DNA of 64,000 nt from Haladaptatus pallidirubidus (GTDB taxonomy: Archaea > Halobacteriota > Halobacteria > Halobacteriales > Haladaptataceae), in assembly GCF_020700235.1 (NCBI RefSeq), contig NZ_CP085303.1, forward strand, positions 186,001 through 250,000. Direction: 5' to 3'. Below the pieces are notes generated by a model. The model had not been told where the DNA came from, did no database searches, and saw nothing but the letters and a program-made list of their open reading frames with translations. Below, piece by piece: positions 34,627 through 43,521 of this stretch (its first letter is position 1; each line of letters begins with the position of its first letter). The position numbers and the translations under genes were made by a program.

Positions 34627-36018
34627 TTAGGCCATCGGAAGAATAGTCGAAAAGACGAGTGTACTCAGCAAACCGATGATACCGATTAATATTGTTGCAA
34701 CAGTCCATGTTTTAAGCGTCTCAGCTTGTGTCAGTCCTCCAATCTCCTTGACAATCCAAAATCCGCTGTCGTTGTACCACGAACAGAATGTCGCACCTGC
34801 ACCAATTACCATGACAAGATAAGCTGGGTTAACTACGAGTTCACCTGTGAACGGTGCCATGATCCCTGCTGTCGTGACAATCGCTACAGTTGCTGATCCT
34901 TGAACAACGCGTACTCCAGCAGCAATTACCCACGCGGTTACAAGGAGACCTAGCCCAATATTTTCCAATCCTCCTGCAATGTAATCACCGACACCCGCTT
35001 CAGCGAGCATCGCACCGAATGCGCCGCCAGCAGCGGTGATCGCGGCAATATTACCGCCACTCTGGAGTGCGTCTGTGAGTTTATCGGAAAATACCTCACC
35101 AGAGAGCTGGCTCATGCGGTAGAATGTGTATGCTGCTGCCAATGCAGCTACTGTCAGCGCCAAATTCGGATCGCCGAAGAATCCAGTAATGGAAGCAACT
35201 GTGGAGTTCTCACCCATGAACGTCTCAACGAATGTATGCGTGCCTACAAGTAGAACTGCTAATAGAATCGGGAGAAGAGACTCGAACAGTCCCGGTAGGG
35301 CGCTGATAGGCGTATTAACCTTTTCTTCGACTTCTTCGACTGTGGTTCCCATTGCATCGCGCAGTGGGATGGTGATTCGACGATTTATCCAATAACCATA
35401 TCCAAGACCTGCGACAATTGCCGTTGGAATTCCAATAAGCAACCCAATCATGATCGTGGTGCCGAGATTGGCATCAAGTTCATTTGCTGCAAGTAGTGGT
35501 CCAGGCGTTGGCGGGACGAATCCGTGAGTGACTGCTCCAGCAGCACCTACAGCGACAATAAAAAGTGCATAATTACTACCTGTTCGAGAGCGAGCTGCTC
35601 GAGCAAGGGGAGCAAGCAAGTAAAAGACGTTGTCGAAGAAGACCGGAATTGCGATCACAAAGCTACTTCCAAACAATGAGATCTCTGTGTGATCTTGGCC
35701 GACAACCGCAGTAAATCCACGCACAATTCGATCTGCAGCCCCACTTTCGATCATTGACTTTCCAATAACCGCTGCCATCAGAATTGGTATCCCAATTCCT
35801 GCCATTCCTTCGCCAAATGCGGTGGCAAATTGCCCAGGGACCTCTGCAAACGCAATCGCAGGCGTAACAATCCCTACAATTATCCCTGCAAGAACGAGTG
35901 CAATGAACGGTGGTAAGTCCAGTACGATTAGGAAGAGTACAATTGCTACAATTCCTACTATGAGCGAAATCAAAGGTGTTTGTCCGCCTAGCTGCAGTGG
36001 TAATAATTCGATAACCAT
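34627..36018 (-). CDS. GntP family permease (gluconate/sugar-acid transporter)
   Basis: 463 residues with about 12-14 membrane segments. Family-like stretches include PPFIALVLAGIIVGI near the N-terminus, SGAADRIVRGF, then HGFVPPTPGPLLAANEL, a GntP hallmark, and FCSWYNDSGFWIVKEIGGL near the C-terminus. GntP transporters import gluconate and related acids by proton or sodium symport. It is a single gene; the ATG at 36018 is preferred to GTG at 36024. Its likely substrates would fit the sugar-acid catabolic genes further along, but they are not linked. Confidence 0.9.
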   Translation of the reverse strand: MVIELLPLQLGGQTPLISLIVGIVAIVLFLIVLDLPPFIALVLAGIIVGIVTPAIAFAEVPGQFATAFGEGMAGIGIPILMAAVIGKSMIESGAADRIVRGFTAVVGQDHTEISLFGSSFVIAIPVFFDNVFYLLAPLARAARSRTGSNYALFIVAVGAAGAVTHGFVPPTPGPLLAANELDANLGTTIMIGLLIGIPTAIVAGLGYGYWINRRITIPLRDAMGTTVEEVEEKVNTPISALPGLFESLLPILLAVLLVGTHTFVETFMGENSTVASITGFFGDPNLALTVAALAAAYTFYRMSQLSGEVFSDKLTDALQSGGNIAAITAAGGAFGAMLAEAGVGDYIAGGLENIGLGLLVTAWVIAAGVRVVQGSATVAIVTTAGIMAPFTGELVVNPAYLVMVIGAGATFCSWYNDSGFWIVKEIGGLTQAETLKTWTVATILIGIIGLLSTLVFSTILPMA

Positions 36019-36133
36019 TACCACACTTCTTTTGAGAATGGCTATTTAATTCTTTTTATTAGAAAAGTAGTATATAATACGAAGGAGTTGAATAATTAAA
36101 GTATTAATTGCGGCTAGTTTAGCTTTACAATCT

Positions 36134-36220
36134 TGTATTAGCTGAATACAGGCGCTAAGCCCCCTTTCTCAGCAAGTGCCGAATGGCGCGAGCAGAGAGG
36201 GATACAGCGTTCACAATTCA
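36134..36220 (+). mobile_element. Family-2 left end fragment
   Basis: TTAG, then CTGAATACAGGCGCTAAGCC and a G/A-rich stretch ending GGGATACAGCGTTCAC at about 36213. A short element remnant that borders, and apparently truncates, the next pseudogene. Confidence 0.55.
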
Positions 36221-36227
36221 ATTCTGA

Positions 36228-36684
36228 TTTTGGTTCGTCGAACCGAACCGATCGGGCATCGAACAAGCACCTGACCTCGTCCTTGAAGATCGTATCTTAC
36301 CGGAGCTTGACCGGTTCGTTGCGACGACGTTTGAAGACGTGTGTCGGGAAGCACTCTGGAAACTTACTCGCAAGGATCAGTTGAGTGGCTCGTACGGCGC
36401 AGCCGGTCGATGGTGGTATGGTGAGCAGGAAATCGATCTCGTCGCGCTCGACGATCGGAGGCTGTCGGTGCTGTTCGGCGAGTGCAAGTGGACGACCACG
36501 CCAGTTGGGATGAGTCTTGCCGACGACCTCCGGGAGAAAACGAGCAACGTCCGATGGAAAACAGGCGAGCGGGACGAGGAGTTCGTGTTGTTTTCGAGAA
36601 CTGGCTTTGAGGACGGACTCGCCGACTCGGAAGCCGGTAGTCGTTGTTCGATTTGGAATCAATGTCGGCGGTGTTCAGCAACGA
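36228..36684 (+). pseudogene. DUF234 ATPase C-terminal fragment
   Basis: The frame reads FWFVEPNRSGIEQAPD, then TFEDVCREALWKL and a nuclease-like region RWWYGEQEIDLVALDD with GECKWTT. This is the C-terminal DUF234 domain of archaeal AAA ATPases. The ATPase domain is missing at the 5' side (mobile-element end at ~36213), and the 3' side runs into the right end of the tnpB unit at 36685. The gene was cut on both sides by elements. Confidence 0.75.
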
Positions 36685-36753
36685 GTGACATCCTCCCCGG
36701 CGTTTACGCCGGGGCTTCCCTTCCAAGGGGATTCCGGCCTGCTACCGTAGGTT

Positions 36754-37989
36754 TCAATCCGAATACGCCGAAAGCGTCATCTGTGCGGGTTTCGAACTCG
36801 TCTTCCGGTGGACTGTGGCGGTGTCACGACCGCTCCCATCCCGAGGCATGTCATTGCGTTCCGGTTTCCAAGGAACGCTCTCACCCCACGGGTCTACGCG
36901 ACCGGCGATATTCGCCGCCGCGTTGATATCTCCTTGATATTCCGATACCCAGCATTCATCGTTCGTACATCGAAACTCCGCTTGCACGCTTCGCCGTCCG
37001 ATGTGTCCGCATTCGTGGCACGTCTTCGAGGTATATGCCGCGTGAACGTACTCAACGCGAACCCCTTCCTCGGCCGCTTTGTCTTCGATTCTCCCCTGAA
37101 GCCGGGCGAACGCCCATGCGTGCAATCGGCGATTCATGAATTTACTGTAGTCCAATCGCTCGCGGATGAACGACAAGTCCTCCATGACGATGACAGGATT
37201 GGAGAACTGCTTGGCGTACTTGACTGCACTCCGAGTTGCCTGTTCAACGATATCCGTAAGCGCGTTCTGGTAGTGGTCGAAGCGTTCATCCACTCGCCAT
37301 TCGGACGCACCACGTTGTTGAAGCCGTTTTAGCGTCGTGAACATCTCCTTGCGAAGGTGCCGGGCTTGATTACCGCTGATGAGTATCGGGTTCATCGGTG
37401 TGTTGCGCTTAAGGGCACAGCCCGTAATCAACGCAGATTCGCCGATATCGAAACCGATGTACGTTTCGTCACCATCCGTATCAGGTTCGTCTACCTCGTA
37501 CTCGACGGCGATGTGGAACACCCAACTCCGCCTGTTCTGTTGGAGCTGTATTTCGCCTGCTTTAGCGTCACCTTCGAGAAGGTCGTCCCAAAGCGTTTGT
37601 TGCTCCGGATTCAACCGAAGCGGTATCCAGAAATTTGTCCCGTAGCCGGGAAGTGGAACGTTCCAACAAATCTCGTAGTGCCGAGATCCGTCACGGTCAA
37701 ACTTCGCCGCTTGATTCGTGAGCCGAAGCGGATGCTCGTCGTCAATCTCACGAGCGTTGTACGTCTTCCGAAGTTTCGGGACGTAGCTACACAGCGCGGC
37801 TTTCGCCTGATACGGGAGGTCGTAGGGCGTCACAACATCACTGACGCCGCCCATCGTATCTGCGCCGGAATCGAACGCTTCGCCCAATGCTTCTTGATAG
37901 GTGGAGAGAAGGCGACAAAGACGCACCGCTTTGCCCTGTGTTGGTGGGGCAAGGGTGGCTTCGAGCGTCTTCGTCACTGTCTCCACCAT
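36754..37989 (-). CDS. tnpB: TnpB RNA-guided endonuclease (intact)
   Basis: 411 residues from ATG 37989 (MVETVTKTLEATL). TnpB proteins use an RNA made from the element's own right end to cut DNA next to a short motif. The RuvC-type triad is complete: Asp181 (GFDIGES), Glu270 (VMEDLSF) and Asp354 (YQGDINAA). A zinc ribbon uses Cys324/327 and Cys341/346. The tail (about 365-411) overlaps the DNA that would encode the scaffold of the guide RNA, and the right-end hairpin follows at once. It lacks a TnpA partner, so mobility needs a transposase in trans. Confidence 0.92.
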   Translation of the reverse strand: MVETVTKTLEATLAPPTQGKAVRLCRLLSTYQEALGEAFDSGADTMGGVSDVVTPYDLPYQAKAALCSYVPKLRKTYNAREIDDEHPLRLTNQAAKFDRDGSRHYEICWNVPLPGYGTNFWIPLRLNPEQQTLWDDLLEGDAKAGEIQLQQNRRSWVFHIAVEYEVDEPDTDGDETYIGFDIGESALITGCALKRNTPMNPILISGNQARHLRKEMFTTLKRLQQRGASEWRVDERFDHYQNALTDIVEQATRSAVKYAKQFSNPVIVMEDLSFIRERLDYSKFMNRRLHAWAFARLQGRIEDKAAEEGVRVEYVHAAYTSKTCHECGHIGRRSVQAEFRCTNDECWVSEYQGDINAAANIAGRVDPWGESVPWKPERNDMPRDGSGRDTATVHRKTSSKPAQMTLSAYSD

Positions 37990-38028
37990 GTGTATTGATA
38001 CACTTACGCCACACGTATACATTGTGGT
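37990..38028. promoter_or_regulatory. Candidate operators between tnpB and the small ORF
   Basis: Two inverted repeats lie in the 55-bp gap: GTGTAT-TG-ATACAC at 37990-38003 and CCACA-(9)-TGTGG at about 38010-38028. They suit a symmetric dimeric DNA-binding protein such as a ribbon-helix-helix repressor. Confidence 0.45.
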
Positions 38029-38044
38029 GTTGTAGGAGTGCGTG

Positions 38045-38170
38045 ATGCAACGGAAGCAGATAACGATTCGAGAAGATCAAGAAGAGTGGATTAATGAAAA
38101 CCACATCAATCTTTCAAGCCTTGTCCGAGGCTGTATTGACGAACGTATGGAATCCAGTTCTGCCGATTAA
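38045..38170 (+). CDS. Small ribbon-helix-helix protein inside the tnpB element
   Basis: 41 residues: strand RKQITI, helix REDQEEWINENH, helix LSSLVRGCIDERM, the classic CopG/Arc pattern. It lies between the element's left end (38183-38246) and tnpB, in the opposite direction, 55 bp from the tnpB start. It is thus within the mobile unit. The second tnpB (33535) has a similarly placed 46-residue ORF. I infer an autoregulator of tnpB and itself; it is too short to call by length alone, so position and repeat occurrence carry the argument. Confidence 0.65.
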   Translation: MQRKQITIREDQEEWINENHINLSSLVRGCIDERMESSSAD

Positions 38171-38344
38171 CGGTGGACTGTATAGTGGAGCTTACGTGAT
38201 TCACGCCCGCCGTAAACAGCGGGATTCTCTCTCTGCTTAAAGATAGTTTCTGTCGAGTGAACGCAACTGCGGGTGCAAACTCTGGGGCTTGAATATCGTC
38301 AGCATTGCTCAGCAACCTAATCGCCAACTACTTTTTGATTTAAT

Positions 38345-38950
38345 TCAGGGTATTTTATCCACTACATCTTGTAGCTCATCAGCATCAATCCACTCATGGC
38401 AGCGGTTGCCAGTCAAGAATAGCTTGACGTGTGAAGCAGCCATCCCATTATCATACTTCTCTCGTTCTGTTTTTTCGTTTGCATACTGTCGTTTCAATAT
38501 CCATACTTTCTTCCGGTAGGACGGCGCGAATAGTAGCCCCAACTCCCAGACGTAACCGCCGTCAAAATCTTCGAGCACGCCGACGATATGCGTTGCCCTT
38601 CCACAAAGAATATCGAAGACGCGCGTCCAGAGACGGATTTCCTCGGGTGTGAGACCGAAGTCCTCGAGCCGCATAGCAATCGACGATGGGTTTGTCCGTG
38701 CATTAAGGATGTCATAGACGGTTCTTCGCCGAGTTGCGGCCCCTGTTTCACCACCTGCGCCTGCGATGAGATATCGACGAGTGTGACCCTTGATACGATT
38801 CATTCGCTCGCCATTCACTAGGTCTTTGATCCGCTGATGTTCGCTCGGACTGAGCTTGATACTCTCTATTTCGGATATGATTTCATTTTCTTCGGGGAAC
38901 TCAGAGACCTCTATCGCCCCGGCCTTGAGCTTATTTTCACCAGAATCCAT
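38345..38950 (-). CDS. DUF7509-like protein, nucleotide-binding type
   Basis: 201 residues. The C-terminal half has RYLIAGAGGETG, HIVGVLEDFDGGYVWELGLLF, then AASHVKLFLTGNRCHEWIDADEL (split here). The GGYVWELGLLFA stretch resembles the conserved Glu helix of TIR and nucleoside-deoxyribosyltransferase folds, in which Glu acts on nucleotides such as NAD. The family is uncertain; I recall similar proteins as DUF7509. It diverges from a winged-helix gene at 39078, with about 127 bp between the starts. Confidence 0.55.
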   Translation of the reverse strand: MDSGENKLKAGAIEVSEFPEENEIISEIESIKLSPSEHQRIKDLVNGERMNRIKGHTRRYLIAGAGGETGAATRRRTVYDILNARTNPSSIAMRLEDFGLTPEEIRLWTRVFDILCGRATHIVGVLEDFDGGYVWELGLLFAPSYRKKVWILKRQYANEKTEREKYDNGMAASHVKLFLTGNRCHEWIDADELQDVVDKIP

Positions 38951-39077
38951 TATACATCCTTTGGAGCGCCAGCACTATTAATTGTGGGTTCTTCGTTGGA
39001 CTAGTTGCGACACTATTTTCGATACTATTCTCATTTGAGCACAAGTGTTTATTATGTTGGCTCCCGAAGAGAGACAT

Positions 39078-39515
39078 ATGAAGCCCAAAACAGAGGTAGC
39101 CAACTCTTCCCACGACGCCCAGAGCGCTACTAATAACCAGTTCGATTCGTGGCGGGCACTTCAGAAAGCGACCGATAAGAAGCGGGCCGACATCCTCTCG
39201 GACATCATCGGTCATCCAAAGGGAATGCCCAGCGTCGAAGAGTTAGATTATATGAATCCTTCACTCAGCGATGACGCTATTCGCCGACATCTCCACACAT
39301 TAGAGAATGTTAGCGTCATCCGAGAGCATGAATTTGAGCCGGGTGAGCGACTTCGAGATTTCCCTTATAAGTTCTACAGTCTTACTGAGGAAGCCCGTGA
39401 ATTGTTCGACCGCAACGGACTATTCCCGGAGGAAGCATGGCAACGGCAATACCGATCTGTCGAGAAAACGTCTCGGATCCAAGAGATTGAGGATATGCCT
39501 CGTCCTACCGCCTAA
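39078..39515 (+). CDS. Winged-helix transcriptional regulator (ArsR-like)
   Basis: 145 residues from ATG 39078 (MKPKTEVANSS). A winged helix covers about 30-115: RADILSDIIGHPKGMPSVEEL, then LSDDAIRRHLHTLENVSVI and a wing KFYSLTEEARELF. It lies divergent to the DUF7509-like gene, and may control it. The frame opens 33 nt earlier, but the added residues are not family-like. Confidence 0.75.
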   Translation: MKPKTEVANSSHDAQSATNNQFDSWRALQKATDKKRADILSDIIGHPKGMPSVEELDYMNPSLSDDAIRRHLHTLENVSVIREHEFEPGERLRDFPYKFYSLTEEARELFDRNGLFPEEAWQRQYRSVEKTSRIQEIEDMPRPTA

Positions 39516-39840
39516 TGCAGTATTCACTCTTCAACCCGACTCTTCGCTAGATCGAGATATAGGCTGTGAGATACGCGAGAACGCGTTTTTAGATCTCCAA
39601 ACATATCTTGGGTTTCGCGAGAATTTGGCAGCAACCAAGGGCGTATGGAGTTTCACGCTCGAATTGCAACGATATCGAACGCCGCTCAGACACACTCACC
39701 GAACACACCTTCGGAACCTCCCTATCGACAAAATCCGTGAAATGTACCGCGAGGTGGTTGACCCGTTGTTATCACCGGATCTCTTGAGAGTCAGTGACGG
39801 AGCTGTCACCTGCTGTATCAAATGTTAGCTGAGATATAAG
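39516..39840 (+). other. Unidentified fragment, possibly a transposase remnant
   Basis: One plus frame (39540-39828) is open with GVWSFTLELQRYRTPLRHTH and KIREMYREVVDPLLSPDLL, but has no plausible start of its own and overlaps the upstream gene in another frame. It may be the tail of a broken gene; no family is recognised. Confidence 0.3.
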
Positions 39841-39867
39841 CGGCCTCATCACAATAGGGATACCATA

Positions 39868-40836
39868 ATGCCACCGACCACTGCAGGTCTTCATCATGTG
39901 ACCGCGATCGCTGGCAATCCCCAGCGTAATGCCGAGTTCTACGTGGACACGCTTGGACTGCGCTTCGTCAAACAAACCGTCAATCACGACGACAAGTACA
40001 CATACCACTTCTACTTCGGTGACGCTGAGGGGACCCCAGGGACGAACATCACATTCTTCCCGTGGGGTGATCAGGGGCGTTCAGGGCGGTTCGGCGAAGG
40101 ACAAACGAAAGTTACGACGTATTTCGTTCCACCGGAGTCACTCGACTACTGGATTGACCGGCTCGAATCCAACGATATCGAGGTAACTGGCCCTATTGAG
40201 CGATTCGGTGAGACCGTCATCGAGTTTGATGATCCGGACGGAATCACGCTTGCGCTCGCTGCGTCCGCCGGCACTCCTAATGGCCATCCGTGGGACCCGA
40301 GTCCCGTTCCGGCCGAACACCAATTACGGGGCTTCCACAGCGTTTCCCTCGCAGTCAGCGAAATCGAGCCGACCGCCGATGTGTTGACCGAAGGGCTCGG
40401 CTACGAGTTCGAAACTGCGGAAGACGGATGGCACCGTTACCGATCCGCTGCTGGTGGACCGGGTTCAATCGTCGATCTCGTTGAAACGAATCGGCCGCGT
40501 GGCCAGATGGGTACTGGTACTGTCCACCACGTCGCCTACAAGTCCCAAGACACTGCCGAACAAGAACAGTGGCGTGAACATCTATCTGACAGAGGCCTGC
40601 ACGTCACTGAAATCATCGACCGGAAGTACTTCAAATCGATTTACTTCCGTGAGCCAGGGGGTGTTCTGTTCGAAATCGCGACGATGGGTCCTGGATTCAC
40701 GGTTGATCAGAATGAGGATGAACTCGGAACGGAGCTTGTGCTTCCGGAGTGGCTAGAGAATGAACGTAAAGAGATCGAGTCCCGCCTTCCGTCGTTCGAG
40801 AGCCCGTCTGTTGAACCAGATCCTGACGTGCAATAA
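39868..40836 (+). CDS. Ring-cleaving dioxygenase, glyoxalase/VOC fold (MhqO-like)
   Basis: 322 residues with two VOC modules. The first starts GLHHVTAIAGNPQRNAEFY with the first metal His, then TYHFYFGDAEGTPGTN and later VIEFDDPDGITLAL. The second starts LRGFHSVSLAVSE with TVHHVAYKSQD and GGVLFEIATMGPGF with a Glu ligand. Members cleave hydroquinone- or catechol-type rings using a metal. It stands as a single gene, so its pathway is unknown. Confidence 0.88.
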   Translation: MPPTTAGLHHVTAIAGNPQRNAEFYVDTLGLRFVKQTVNHDDKYTYHFYFGDAEGTPGTNITFFPWGDQGRSGRFGEGQTKVTTYFVPPESLDYWIDRLESNDIEVTGPIERFGETVIEFDDPDGITLALAASAGTPNGHPWDPSPVPAEHQLRGFHSVSLAVSEIEPTADVLTEGLGYEFETAEDGWHRYRSAAGGPGSIVDLVETNRPRGQMGTGTVHHVAYKSQDTAEQEQWREHLSDRGLHVTEIIDRKYFKSIYFREPGGVLFEIATMGPGFTVDQNEDELGTELVLPEWLENERKEIESRLPSFESPSVEPDPDVQ

Positions 40837-40859
40837 GCGGAATCATCCTTCAGGGCGGG

Positions 40860-41158
40860 TCTAAGTGATAGATACAGATACGATATCGTATGATTTAGGC
40901 TGGTTGGTATCGTATGTAAATCTAATTTAACACCTACAAGTGCCCCTACTGGTGTGGTTCTCACCAACGTGGCTTCGACGGTGAGTATGGCTGATGGCCA
41001 CGCCAGTATGCCACAAGCGAGCGATTTCATATGAACTGGCCTCGCCACGCGTTCATCGCCTCGACGTGGAGCATACGAACCCCACATTACCGCCAGGAGT
41101 GTCGAACCGCCCGACACCCATTGAGGGAATCCTCGCGCTTTAGCGCGGGGACGATATC
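40860..41158 (+). pseudogene. TnpB remnant with family-3 right end
   Basis: No long frame, but ends GAATCCTCGCGCTTTAGCGC and GGGGACGATATCAA at about 41159, the same right end as the tnpB fragment at 51184. It borders the next gene on the opposite strand at its stop codon. Confidence 0.5.
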
Positions 41159-41609
41159 AAAGCCCACGCTCATAGACTGGCGGAGTTTCATTGCCTACAC
41201 TGGCTGCTGTGATTGCTGCTTCACCGACAAACAAGAGGCCACCAACAATAGGCAAGAAGATGGGGAGAATCGAATTATATTGTGCTGCAATCGACGGTGG
41301 AGTCACTATTGCAATGAGGTAAGCGATACCCCAGTATGCTCCATCAGCACCACCTGACCCAATCAGTGCATCTCGAAGCATGATTGCAAATACGGTACCA
41401 CCCAATACGCCGCTTATTGCACCGTGTTGGGCTCGTACCCGTCGTGTTTCCTCCAGTTGTTTTCCGACAATAAATCCCCCGATGAGGCCAGTGCATAAGA
41501 GAAGAATCGCGCTTGCCCACCGCGATGCTGCTGTAATTGGTGCAATGCTTGCAGCAATCGCAATAGCAGCCTGAACGATTGCACCGAGGGCAATTGATTT
41601 CCAGTCCAT
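41157..41609 (-). CDS. DUF5518-type membrane protein
   Basis: 150 residues from the ATG at 41609 (MDWKSIALGAIVQ). Four hydrophobic, Ala/Gly-rich segments span about 5-30, 33-50, 65-90 and 105-140. The layout matches haloarchaeal DUF5518 membrane proteins. Function is unknown. It diverges from the cupredoxin gene, sharing a 69-bp gap. Confidence 0.65.
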   Translation of the reverse strand: MDWKSIALGAIVQAAIAIAASIAPITAASRWASAILLLCTGLIGGFIVGKQLEETRRVRAQHGAISGVLGGTVFAIMLRDALIGSGGADGAYWGIAYLIAIVTPPSIAAQYNSILPIFLPIVGGLLFVGEAAITAASVGNETPPVYERGL

Positions 41610-41678
41610 AATTGCTTTTGCTTGTACCTGCACAGCGATGGGGGAAATGCTTTAGGTCTAAGGTCAAAGGAACTCGTA

Positions 41679-42191
41679 ATGCAACGGCGCGCAGTCATCC
41701 AACTCCTCGGCTCGGGTGTAATCGCAGGCAGTACGGTCCTTTCTGGATGTGCTCGTCTGAACAAGTCTGATTCGTCAAGTACAGTCCAAATGGTTACAAA
41801 GGGTCACCAGTCGTTTTTTGATCCAATTGGACTATTCGTTGAACCTGGCAAAACTATTGAGTTCGTAATGGACAGCGGCAACCATTCTGCGACAGTGTAT
41901 CACGAACAGTATAGCCTTGCAGAAGAAACACGAATTCCAGCGGATGCAGAACCTTTTGACAGCGGTGTTCTCATTGATCAGGGAGAGACCTTCAAGCACA
42001 CGTTTGACACAAAAGGAACCTATGATTATTACTGCATTCCACACAAAACAATGGGAATGATTGGTCGCATCGTTGTTGGTGAACCTGGTGGACCAGCCAA
42101 GGGAAGTATGCCTCCTGATGGATCACTTCCAGATAGCCAGGTAATCGTTGATAAAGAAATTATAAAATATAAACAATTCAAAAAGAATTAA
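41679..42191 (+). CDS. Halocyanin-like blue copper lipoprotein
   Basis: 170 residues from ATG 41679. The N-terminus has MQRRAVIQLLGSGVIAGS with a lipobox LSGC, predicting a lipid anchor outside the cell. The cupredoxin domain (about 35-145) has copper ligands His in SGNHSATVYH, Cys and His in YYCIPHKTMGM, and the Met in the same loop. These proteins shuttle electrons in membrane respiration. The upstream DUF5518 gene is divergent. Confidence 0.88.
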   Translation: MQRRAVIQLLGSGVIAGSTVLSGCARLNKSDSSSTVQMVTKGHQSFFDPIGLFVEPGKTIEFVMDSGNHSATVYHEQYSLAEETRIPADAEPFDSGVLIDQGETFKHTFDTKGTYDYYCIPHKTMGMIGRIVVGEPGGPAKGSMPPDGSLPDSQVIVDKEIIKYKQFKKN

Positions 42192-42265
42192 ACTATAAAA
42201 TACATGATGGTATATATATGACCGTCACTTGACCCACAGCCAGCGTCATTTCACCGAAGACGAGT

Positions 42266-42805
42266 CTATCTTTAAACAGCGAGAGAATCCCGCCGTTTAC
42301 AGCGGGCGTGAATCGCGTAAGCTTGGTGACGTAACTGCCGGCAGTTGCATGGCCGAAACCCAAACGCTTAGTACACACCGTGACTGCGTAATACCAAGGG
42401 TTACGTCGACTTCCGGCAGTTGCACGGGAGTACGAGACGCGCTGAAACCATCGTCCTGAATATTTCGGGGCGACGGTTCCCACGGGCCGGTTCTGTAACC
42501 GGTTGCGGGGTTCGCGTCGTTCGTAAGCACGGTAAACCGACCCACTGGGCGGCTAAGTGTGACCGAACCGCCTTCGACCGTGAGGTTGACGCCGTGGGTG
42601 AGAGACAACGGTTGAAAACCGTTGGCGATGACACGCTTGGCGATGGGAGCACCCGTGGCAGTGCCACAGAACGCTTCCGGAAGAGCGGTGGCGTGAAACC
42701 CGCGCCTTTGACGCCGGAAGAGACAGTCCTGAAACCTGCTCGGCACCGGGTCGGGTTTCCTCCTGTGTGGGGACGCCCCGTCATTTACGACGGGGAGGAT
42801 GTCAC
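42266..42805 (+). mobile_element. Non-autonomous TnpB-derived element, family 1, copy C
   Basis: Starts CTATCTTTAAACAGCGAGAG with hairpin CCCGCCGTTTACAGCGGG and ends CCCCGTCATTTACGACGGGG then AGGATGTCAC. It is about 65 bp longer than A and B and diverges in the middle. Its 3' half (GTGGGTGAGAGACAACGG ... GGGATGGGAGC) aligns with the 3' coding end of the intact tnpB (GTGGGGTGAGAGCGTTCC on the minus strand of 36880). It has no transposase. Confidence 0.78.
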
Positions 42806-42927
42806 ACTCGCTACAAGCGATCTCTTTTCTTGATTCCAATATTGTCTTGTTATTGATCGACAAACGAGTCCACGCCGAAAGCTCCGTACTCCCAAGCGTA
42901 TATGTATTCGCAGGGGTACTCTTGTCT

Positions 42928-43521
42928 ATGAGCCAACTCGACGCGGTCATCGAGGACAACCGATTTAATTCTCTTATTTCCTGGCTGATTGTCGCAGTAT
43001 TGGTGCTTGCCGCCGTGGCGAGCGTCATCAGTGGGGAGCCAATCTGGGCTGTCTTCGTGACTGGTGGTCTCATGATAATTCTCCTTCCAGTCGGCGTGCA
43101 TCGTGATCCATCAGTGATGCCGCCATGGGAGATCTTAGTGTTCGCTGCACTCCCAATCACGAGTCAATTCTTTAACCTCCCAGATATATTTGCCGACCTT
43201 ACGACCTACCTCGCAATCCTCGCCATCGGAGTGTTGGTCGTCGTCGAACTCCACGTCTTTTCGTCGGTTAAGATGACACCCCGCTTCGCTGTTGCGTTCA
43301 TTATCTTCGTCACAATGGCGACAGCTGGCGTGTGGGCTATCCTCCAGTACGCGTCTGATGTTTACTTCAATACGACACTTATCCAGAACAAGACGACACT
43401 TATGTGGGACTTGGTCTTCGCGACCGCCATCAGTCTCGTGGCGAGCCCTTTCTTCGCGATATATTTCCGGTGGATCGAGGCTGTGGACGTCCGTGGACTC
43501 ACAGCGGGTGAGGGGTTATGA
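42928..43521 (+). CDS. Membrane protein, unknown, paired with next gene
   Basis: 197 residues from ATG 42928 (MSQLDAVIEDN). Six or so hydrophobic segments, no recognised family (some similarity in topology to the DUF2238 neighbour). It overlaps the next gene by 4 bp (ATGA at 43518), so the two are co-transcribed and may form a complex. Confidence 0.7.
   Translation: MSQLDAVIEDNRFNSLISWLIVAVLVLAAVASVISGEPIWAVFVTGGLMIILLPVGVHRDPSVMPPWEILVFAALPITSQFFNLPDIFADLTTYLAILAIGVLVVVELHVFSSVKMTPRFAVAFIIFVTMATAGVWAILQYASDVYFNTTLIQNKTTLMWDLVFATAISLVASPFFAIYFRWIEAVDVRGLTAGEGL

Larger units (their letters stand above)
36685..38246 (-). mobile_element. Complete IS1341-like element with tnpB and a divergent RHH ORF
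   Basis: On the minus strand the left end starts about CTATCTTTAAGCAGAGAGAG (38246) with hairpin CCCGCTGTTTACGGCGGG. The right end has hairpin CCCCGGCGTAAACGCCGGGG and stops GGATGTCAC at 36685. Inside are the small plus-strand ORF and an intact tnpB; no TnpA is present, as is usual for IS1341-type elements. The same ends occur on the non-autonomous copies A, B and C. Confidence 0.8.

Noticed and set aside
42297..43160. Minus-strand frame of 287 codons across element C
   Set aside because: Runs through a non-coding mobile element and the antisense of a membrane gene; no family resemblance.
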